From NCBI GenBank assembly GCA_902728285.1, contig CACVBU010000895.1, positions 62,001 through 126,000 on the forward strand: 64,000 nt of DNA, given 5' to 3'. This DNA comes from Clytia hemisphaerica (lineage: Eukaryota; Cnidaria; Hydrozoa; Leptothecata; Clytiidae). The translations under genes were made by a program, and so were the position numbers. Shown one piece after another: positions 57,604 through 64,000 of this stretch. Positions within the stretch are counted from its first letter, which is position 1. Each line of letters opens with the position of its first letter. The notes under the pieces are model-generated. The model did no database searches. It saw nothing but the letters and a program-made list of their open reading frames with translations, and was not told where the DNA came from.

Positions 57604-57756
57604 ATGGTTTTTCGAACTTCACACAAGTTGTTAGTGATAGGGAATCAAACGATATTTGTAATAGTACGCTGGATGGATGGAGAAATTGAGTATATAAAGT
57701 TGGAACTCTTAGCTGATGATCGATGGATTAAAAATCTAAGATTACAAAAATTTTAG
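57604..57756 (+). CDS. 50-residue ORF, left arm
   Basis: ATG GTT TTT CGA starts a 50-codon frame containing FVIVRWMDGEIEYIKLELLA and DDRWIKNLRLQKF before TAG. Its composition is protein-like for its size and it is intact in both arms. It could be the end of a longer spliced or broken ORF. Not recognised. Confidence 0.25.
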   Translation: MVFRTSHKLLVIGNQTIFVIVRWMDGEIEYIKLELLADDRWIKNLRLQKF

Positions 57757-58024
57757 ATTGTTAAATAGGGAATGAATGAAATAGTTTATTTGAGAAGAAA
57801 CAAAACAACATTGGTAACAAAATTGAACGTGGATACACCAAATAAAAGATGCGTAAAAGAATGTATTAAAGTTATTACTATAATCCAAAAACCCTATGTA
57901 ACACTACTTTGAGCTAAAATCGTAGAGGCAATAAAAAGAACTGAGAAAACAAAAATATTTATTGCTTGATGGTAATATATTTCTAGCTTATAAAAACAAT
58001 GTTATAATTTACAAGGGTCAAATC

Positions 58025-58450
58025 TCATTCTTTCATTGCATCATTTGGAATTTGTCGATTAATTAGAAAGCGACGTTTTTCAACAGCGAAATCTAATGCT
58101 TCTTCAAAATCCATATCTTCCTCATCTCTAACCCTTTGTAAAGTTTCCATCACAGATTTATGTGTTTTATCCTTTTTCATTGCTCGAAGAAAAAGGATTT
58201 TGTATTTATAAATCTCATGAATTGATAAGTCAGTCTCTTGACATTCGTTCAACATGCTCTCCCAAATATTAAATGTTTCTTTAACACCTTGAGATTCTTC
58301 GCTATCACTGGACATGGGCTCGCTGTCTGTAAAGTCTTCATCAGACTCTTGATCTTCTTCTTCAGATTCTTCAGGGTGGGCCTTTGCAACATGTCGATTA
58401 TAATTGCTTTTATTGGAAAAGGTCTTTTCGCAATCGTCGCATTCATACAT
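58025..58450 (-). CDS. C2H2 zinc-finger protein, left arm
   Basis: ATG at 58450 gives 141 residues. The protein begins with one C2H2 finger (CDDC...H-x4-H, residues ~4-25), then an acidic run (EESEEEDQESDEDF), Ser-rich DSEPMSSDSEES, and a helical C-terminal domain (FNIWESMLNECQE, KTHKSVMETLQRVRDEEDMD, DFAVEKRRFLINRQ). The frame stays open upstream of the ATG (FAYKFVSKDVTS) and contains GTAAGTAAG, so an extra 5' exon is possible. It reads outward, away from the core. The partner copy on the right differs at two residues. Its role is unknown; DNA binding is likely from the finger. A link to Polintons is inferred from its position in the arm. Confidence 0.65.
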   Translation of the reverse strand: MYECDDCEKTFSNKSNYNRHVAKAHPEESEEEDQESDEDFTDSEPMSSDSEESQGVKETFNIWESMLNECQETDLSIHEIYKYKILFLRAMKKDKTHKSVMETLQRVRDEEDMDFEEALDFAVEKRRFLINRQIPNDAMKE

Positions 58451-58949
58451 CGTGTTTCTTCCGCTGGCTTTAAACTTATTTGAAGAAGTAACATCCTTAC
58501 TTACGAATTTATATGCAAAACGCAAGAGTAATCCGATATCGGGTTTCTCTTTAGGAGCCTGGTTTCTCTCTAAGATCTTTGTTTCTTCCAGATTACCTAG
58601 TCTTTATTGGTCCACGTTCGTTTCTTGGTCCGGGACTAGCTTGAGAATTCTAGTCTTACTTGATCCTCTTTTGGGACTCCAGTAGTTCTTTACCTAGTCC
58701 TTGTTAGTCCCTTTTTTGAGACCAACCAATTCTTATTGGTGGCTGCAAAAGTAATCCCTTTTTGTGTCGACATAGTCCCTTTTAGACTTCTATTAGGACT
58801 ATCCGATTCCTGTTTCGGACTACTTAGTTTTGATAAATCGTTTTCGGAACTAGCTAAATCCTGTTTTGGATACCCACTTTAAGCTTCATGAGTATCTAAT
58901 CCTCTTTTGTATCTACATAGTCCTAGCTTAATTATCCTTAGGATTAACG

Positions 58950-59287
58950 GGATTACCTAATCCTTCTTTGGAACTAACTAATCCTTATTTGGGATTGCCT
59001 AATCCCTCTTTGGGATCAACTAATCCTCATTTGAGATTACCCGATCCCTCTTTAGGATCAACTAATCCTCATTTAGGATTACCTAATCCCTCTTTGGGAT
59101 CAACTAATCCTCATTTGGGATTACCTAATCCCTCTCTGGGATCAACTAATCTTCATTTGGGATTACCTAATCCCTCTTTAGGATCAACTACTCCTCATTT
59201 GGGATTACCTAATCCCTCTTTGGGATCAACTAATCTTCATTTGGGATTACCTAGTCCCTCTTTGGGACCAACTAATCCTCATTTGGG
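58950..59287. repeat. 42-bp minisatellite, left arm (inverse ~60452-60790)
   Basis: About eight copies of a 42-bp unit (ATTACCTAATCCCTCTTTGG...CCTCATTTGGG), itself built of two half-units. The period is a multiple of three, so one frame reads as a 14-residue repeat ([14 protein letters not shown]). It is flanked by ~95-bp direct repeats (58640-58733 and 59290-59384). No start context or domain supports translation. Confidence 0.75.
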
Positions 59288-59501
59288 GACTAGCTTGAGA
59301 AATCTAGTCTTACATGATCCTCTTTTGGGACTATGTAGTTCTGCACCTAGTCCTTGTTAGTCCCTTTTTTGAGACCAACCAATCGGAACTGCGTGATTCT
59401 AGTTAATCCCTCTTTTAGGATTACTTAATCACTAGTTGGATCCTTTCTTCCAATTCATATCAAGGGCTCATGGTATGTTGTTGTTGTTGTTCCTTTTTCT
59501 T

Positions 59502-59532
<31 letters not shown>

Positions 59533-59579
59533 CGCGTTTTTTGTTTGGTGTGGGATTTTATTATTTTGTTAGTTACACC

Positions 59580-59608
59580 CGTAAGTCCCGCCAAAGGCGG
59601 GGCTTACG
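59580..59608. other. GC-rich hairpin, left arm (inverse at 60131-60159)
   Basis: CGTAAGTCCCGCC-AAA-GGCGGGGCTTACG is a 13-bp stem with one mismatch, followed by CCCCGGGCCCCG. It lies next to a long poly-T run in otherwise AT-rich DNA. Possibly the 3' end of an older small insertion or a structural signal. Confidence 0.55.
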
Positions 59609-59666
59609 CCCCGGGCCCCGTCAGAAGTGCAGTGAAGGTCAAATTTAGGGATAAATATAAATCCGA

Positions 59667-59969
59667 TCAACTTTGACGTTTCAAGCCATCACTTTGTGAT
59701 AAACACCTTTGCAGATTGTTTTCCGATTTGTCGAACATTTCATCAAGATCGGCGGGCAAACCAATTACATTTTCTACGGTTGGAAAGTAGGACTTCAACC
59801 TTTCCAAAAGATCTTCCTGATGCTTTGTGAACAACCATACTATTCTATCAAACTCTTTATCGAAAACATCATTTCTGTATTTGATAAGATTTTGGGCAAA
59901 AACAGATTTCTCTGCACCTCTTAAACAGCTAACGAGTATACTAAAAGGATGCTTTAGCTTTACATCCAT
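59667..59969 (-). pseudogene. truncated packaging-ATPase-like fragment in the palindrome core
   Basis: ATG at 59969 opens ~100 codons beginning with KHPFSILVS and a degenerate P-loop (CLRGAEKS): the Lys-Ser remains, but the first and third glycine positions are Cys and Glu. A hydrophobic strand (DRIVWLF) and a YFPTVENVIGLP segment follow. Together these resemble the N-terminal part of A32/FtsK-type packaging ATPases found in Polintons and large DNA viruses. At 59685 the frame runs into the left arm and ends at a stop 19 bp later, so everything after about codon 95 is lost. It cannot be functional. Assignment is by motif only. Confidence 0.55.
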
Positions 59970-61282
59970 TGTTTAAATCATAGTTTTATTTCTTAGCAGT
60001 TGTTATGACTTTTACTGCATGAACGTGTTAGCTTCAAAGATGCTTATCAATGACTTGAAACGTCAAAGTTGATCGGATTTATATTTATCCCTAAATTTGA
60101 CCTTCACTGCACTTCTGACGGGGCCCGGGGCGTAAGCCCCGCCTTTGGCGGGACTTACGGGTGTAACTAACAAAATAATAAAATCCCACACCAAACAAAA
60201 AACGCGTAAAAAAAAAAAAAAAAAAAAAGAAAAGAAAAAGGAACAACAACAACAACATACCATGAGCCTTGATATGAATTGGAAGAAAGGATCCAACTAG
60301 TGATTAAGTAATCCTAAAAGAGGGATTAACTAGAATCACGCAGTTCCGATTGGTTGGTCTCAAAAAAGGGACTAACAAGGACTAGGTGCAGAACTACATA
60401 GTCCCAAAAGAGGATCATGTAAGACTAGATTTCTCAAGCTAGTCCCCAAATGAGGATTAGTTGGTCCCAAAGAGGGACTAGGTAATCCCAAATGAAGATT
60501 AGTTGATCCCAAAGAGGGATTAGGTAATCCCAAATGAGGAGTAGTTGATCCTAAAGAGGGATTAGGTAATCCCAAATGAAGATTAGTTGATCCCAGAGAG
60601 GGATTAGGTAATCCCAAATGAGGATTAGTTGATCCCAAAGAGGGATTAGGTAATCCTAAATGAGGATTAGTTGATCCTAAAGAGGGATCGGGTAATCTCA
60701 AATGAGGATTAGTTGATCCCAAAGAGGGATTAGGCAATCCCAAATAAGGATTGGTTAGTTCCAAAGAAGGATTAGGTAATCCCGTTAATCCTAAGGATAA
60801 TTAAGCTAGGACTATGTAGATACAAAAGAGGATTAGATACTCATGAAGCTTAAAGTGGGTATCCAAAACAGGATTTAGCTAGTTCCGAAAACGATTTATC
60901 AAAACTAAGTAGTCCGAAACAGGAATCGGATAGTCCTAATAGAAGTCTAAAAGGGACTATGTCGACACAAAAAGGGATTACTTTTTGCAGCCACCAATAA
61001 GAATTGGTTGGTCTCAAAAAAGGGACTAACAAGGACTAGGTAAAGAACTACTGGAGTCCCAAAAGAGGATCAAGTAAGACTAGAATTCTCAAGCTAGTCC
61101 CGGACCAAGAAACGAACGTGGACCAATAAAGACTAGGTAATCTGGAAGAAACAAAGATCTTAGAGAGAAACCAGGCTCCTAAAGAGAAACCCGATATCGG
61201 ATTACTCTTGCGTTTTGCATATAAATTCGTAAGTAAGGATGTTACTTCTTCAAATAAGTTTAAAGCCAGCGGAAGAAACACG

Positions 61283-61708
61283 ATGTATGAATGCGACGAT
61301 TGCGAAAAGACCTTTTCCAATAAAAGCAATTATAATCGACATGTTGCAAAGGCCCACCCTGAAGAATCTGAAGAAGAAGATGAAGAGTCTGATGAAGACT
61401 TTACAGACAGCGAGCCCATGTCCAGTGATAGCGAAGAATCTCAAGGTGTTAAAGAAACATTTAATATTTGGGAGAGCATGTTGAAAGAATGTCAAGAGAC
61501 TGACTTATCAATTCATGAGATTTATAAATACAAAATCCTTTTTCTTCGAGCAATGAAAAAGGATAAAACACATAAATCTGTGATGGAAACTTTACAAAGG
61601 GTTAGAGATGAGGAAGATATGGATTTTGAAGAAGCATTAGATTTCGCTGTTGAAAAACGTCGCTTTCTAATTAATCGACAAATTCCAAATGATGCAATGA
61701 AAGAATGA
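61283..61708 (+). CDS. C2H2 zinc-finger protein, right arm
   Basis: Mirror copy of the 58,025-58,450 gene, 141 residues from ATG at 61283, also reading outward from the core. It differs at Glu for Gln in the acidic run and Lys for Asn in the MLKECQE segment. Both copies are intact. It could be expressed from a promoter in the inner arm. What it binds is unknown. Confidence 0.65.
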   Translation: MYECDDCEKTFSNKSNYNRHVAKAHPEESEEEDEESDEDFTDSEPMSSDSEESQGVKETFNIWESMLKECQETDLSIHEIYKYKILFLRAMKKDKTHKSVMETLQRVRDEEDMDFEEALDFAVEKRRFLINRQIPNDAMKE

Positions 61709-61975
61709 GATTTGACCCTTGTAAATTATAACATTGTTTTTATAAGCTAGAAATATATTACCATCAAGCAATAAATATTTTTGTTTTCTCAGTTCTTTTT
61801 ATTGCCTCTACGATTTTAGCTCAAAGTAGTGTTACATAGGGTTTTTGGATTATAGTAATAACTTAATACATTCTTTTACGCATCTTTTATTTGGTGTATC
61901 CACGTTCAATTTTGTTACCAATGTTGTTTTGTTTCTTCTCAAATAAACTATTTCATTCATTCCCTATTTAACAAT

Positions 61976-62128
61976 CTAAAATTTTTGTAATCTTAGATTT
62001 TTAATCCATCGATCATCAGCTAAGAGTTCCAACTTTATATACTCAATTTCTCCATCCATCCAGCGTACTATTACAAATATCGTTTGATTCCCTATCACTA
62101 ACAACTTGTGTGAAGTTCGAAAAACCAT
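61976..62128 (-). CDS. 50-residue ORF, right arm
   Basis: Mirror copy of the ORF at 57604-57756, with the same start and stop. Not recognised. Confidence 0.25.
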   Translation of the reverse strand: MVFRTSHKLLVIGNQTIFVIVRWMDGEIEYIKLELLADDRWIKNLRLQKF

Positions 62129-62422
62129 CTTCTATGAACACTTGTTTCCAGTGGCTAGACAATAGTGGTAATTTAATTGACTCTGGGTACTCCTCTGAGC
62201 CTCCTTCACGAATTTTCTTTGGAATTCAAATGTTGGGTCGTTGAATTATGATAAAAAATTCCTCCTTGTCTTTATTAAAGTAGTTTTCAACATCAAAATT
62301 TAATGTTCTTTTGTTCTTCCAATTTGAGAATTTCACTTAGATTTGCTTAATTCATCAACCTAGACTTGTTTATATACCTGACTCGATTTTTACAAGTGCA
62401 GCAGTGTTGCTTACCTCAAAAA

Positions 62423-62641
62423 ATGTACAAGCTTAATAAACGCTTAAAGAATTTTCAATCAAATGCCTTGAAGACTTTCAAAAAACGAACGTTTCCAAAT
62501 TCATCTTTTACAATTAGAAATAAGACTTGGTTATTTTCTTTAATAAGAATTGTTGCTATCTCGCATATGTTTCCTGTTACTGATAAAATTACCTATATAT
62601 CAAATCTTTCACATGGATGGTGTTATTGTGTTATTTTATGA
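62423..62641 (+). CDS. small basic ORF, right arm
   Basis: Mirror copy of the ORF at 57080-57310. In this arm the frame is also open upstream of the Met (to ~62366) because of a 1-nt difference, and the last residues differ (HGWCYCVIL). Such arm-specific shifts at both ends weaken the case for a conserved protein. Confidence 0.3.
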   Translation: MYKLNKRLKNFQSNALKTFKKRTFPNSSFTIRNKTWLFSLIRIVAISHMFPVTDKITYISNLSHGWCYCVIL

Positions 62642-63047
62642 TTTATGAATAATTAGACTAAGAAGCTCAGTGCTTTAATAGATAACCGGAAAATTATTTA
62701 CCACTCGGAACTTATTCTTAGATAGTACTGGAGGTGTTGAATTTGACCCATGTGTTGCAATTTTAGTAACACTCATTGGTCAAATTCCGGTGTTTTCGGG
62801 TTTTTCCGATAGGGAAAATGACTTTAATGCTTTTATAGATAACCAGAAAATTATTTACCACTTGAAACTTATTCTGTGGTGACACTCACTTTCTGTAAGG
62901 TGTCAATCACGTTCTATCGTGTACTCACTTTCTGTAGTGTCACTCACTTTCTGTAGTGTCACTCACTTTCTGTAGTGTCACTCACTTTCGGCATTGCTGG
63001 AGGTGTCAAAAATGTGCCAGCTCTCTCCATATCTTACTACTTATAAT

Positions 63048-64000
63048 CACCTTGATAATGTTTTCAAAACAGGCAATCTGCGCGCAAAATAATTTATTAA
63101 AAGCCTATTGGTTTTGACTGTAAAGAAATTCCAGTGAATTCAGCGAAAAAATTTTAAATTTCTTCATGTAAATATTTCAATATCCTTTCCCTTGGTAGAA
63201 GTTTTTATGGAAAGAAGGCATGAGAAAAACTTCCCCAGAACCCTTTCATTTCCTGAAAAATCTTTGAAAAATAAAATTCAAAAGTTTCCCACCGGTTAGG
63301 TGGAAAGCAACCTATTTTTTGGTAGCTACGAGGGTTCCAGAAACCTCTTAGTTTTGGATATAGTCTATCAAAGTTGAGTGTGGAAAACTGAAATACTTGA
63401 AAAGATTACGAATCTGTTATCAATGGCAATTGTTTTAATCAAATCAGGTGTCTTTTTCTATTTCACAATATTTGCAGTAGCACAAAAGCGCGCAAAAGAG
63501 TGTCATGGATAATAACCGGAGAAATTGAATTTCTTAATGAATATTCTGTTGAAATTCAACGCAATCCATTCCATTAAACCGTGTTTCGACCTGTTCGGAT
63601 CCTTGTCAAGTTTACATTTTGCTAACGTGACGTCACAAAATCTTATCGGTATGACGACTTCCTTTTCCAAATTGAATTTCAAAGATTTTTCAGGGTTACT
63701 CATTAGGGAAGATTGCCTAAGATATTTCCTCAAATATGCACCGTGGCGCGAATGAACTTGGCGGCCGACGGGGAAGTTCCATTGGAGCTTGAAAAATTAA
63801 CAAAAGATTTAGAATTTAGCAAAAGATTTACCCTGTCAGACACGAAATATGGACCCGAAAAGGAATGAATGCAAAATGTCCTTGAGCCATCCTCATAAAG
63901 TCGTGGAAATAACTCCAAAATTTGACACAGCTATCAAAATTTAGTGTATTTGCGAATCTATTGCTTGAGAAAAGTGACTGGCTTCCATATCCCCGCACCC
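63048..64000. other. flank of the palindrome, no gene seen
   Basis: AT-rich. Two overlapping 76-codon ORFs on opposite strands (63503-63755) and a 62-codon ORF have no recognisable domains. Confidence 0.45.

Larger units (their letters stand above)
56691..63041. mobile_element. palindromic Polinton/Maverick-derived element with 6-bp target duplication
   Basis: Left arm 56691-59685 and right arm 60054-63041 are near-identical reverse complements around a 368-bp core. The element starts AGTAGTAAG and ends CTTACTACT. TATAAT is present exactly outside both ends (56685-56690 and 63042-63047). A 6-bp duplication with 5'-AG termini is the Polinton hallmark. The core carries a packaging-ATPase-like fragment. 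The polymerase, integrase, protease and capsid genes are absent, so it is non-autonomous. The arms differ by scattered substitutions and indels (for example poly-T length, a 1-nt indel at ~57868, two residues in the zinc-finger ORF), which argues against an assembly fold-back. Confidence 0.85.

Noticed and set aside
58968..59360. 130-codon repeat protein in the Polinton arm (and its mirror at 60372-60764)
   Set aside because: It is the translation of a 42-bp minisatellite; open frames are expected when the period is a multiple of three.
59436..59676. ORFs rich in Cys or Phe across the poly-T run (and mirror at 60063-60296)
   Set aside because: They are homopolymer translations spanning a hairpin, and their length varies with the T count in each arm.
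56691..63041. Palindrome as an assembly or sequencing fold-back artefact
   Set aside because: The arms differ by substitutions and indels, the core is asymmetric, and an exact 6-bp duplication flanks both ends. A fold-back read would give identical arms and no target duplication.
63503..63755. Overlapping 76-codon ORFs on both strands
   Set aside because: There is no domain, no context and no reason to prefer either strand.

Overview
The window looks like a piece of an AT-rich metazoan nuclear genome, probably an aquatic invertebrate; cnidarian-like is only a guess. The evidence is short GT-AG introns, a secreted PAN-type gene, several retrotransposon classes, long satellite arrays and many small inverted-repeat transposons. 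I see no bacterial operons. Most of the sequence is transposable elements in various states of decay. Only two host-like spliced genes seem intact: a PAN-domain secreted protein at 49.1-50.5 kb and a small unrecognised four-exon gene at 16.8-17.9 kb.

Layout. 0-8 kb: a LINE reverse transcriptase, a cluster of palindromic CCAGCA-type motifs, three inverted-repeat elements and an unrecognised, decayed multi-exon gene on the minus strand (4.9-5.8 kb). 9-15.4 kb: a satellite with a 406-bp period and a three-unit higher-order pattern, interrupted once by a 292-bp TA-flanked element. 16.3-18.9 kb: the small spliced gene, an inverted partial copy of it, and another TA-flanked element. 20.3-31.1 kb: a Helentron-type Helitron with one uninterrupted 2269-residue ORF (two OTU domains, HUH Rep, PIF1-like helicase), a nested hairpin on its 3' side and a ~308-bp-period array on its 5' side. 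31.7-42.4 kb: a LINE fragment, two truncated DIRS-like elements facing each other, and between them a five-exon zinc-finger/DDE-type transposase pseudogene with inverted subterminal repeats. 43.7-48.6 kb: a short foldback element, a 505-bp tandem duplication and a 5'-truncated Ty3-like pol. 49-54.2 kb: the PAN gene, a hairpin in its intron, a foldback element, a Mutator-like element with a 10-bp target duplication, and a LINE 3' end.

The most unusual structure is at 56,691-63,041. It is an almost perfect 6.35-kb palindrome (two ~2.99-kb arms around a 368-bp core) flanked by an exact 6-bp duplication, TATAAT, with termini starting AG. Those are the insertion hallmarks of Polinton/Maverick elements. 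The core carries a truncated, mutated packaging-ATPase-like ORF, and each arm carries intact copies of a C2H2 zinc-finger ORF, small ORFs, minisatellites and a GC-rich hairpin. I read it as a snap-back (foldback) derivative of a Polinton that was itself mobilised and inserted as a palindrome.

Splicing, frameshift and boundary calls were made by eye on both strands. Family names rest on motif recognition, without database searches.
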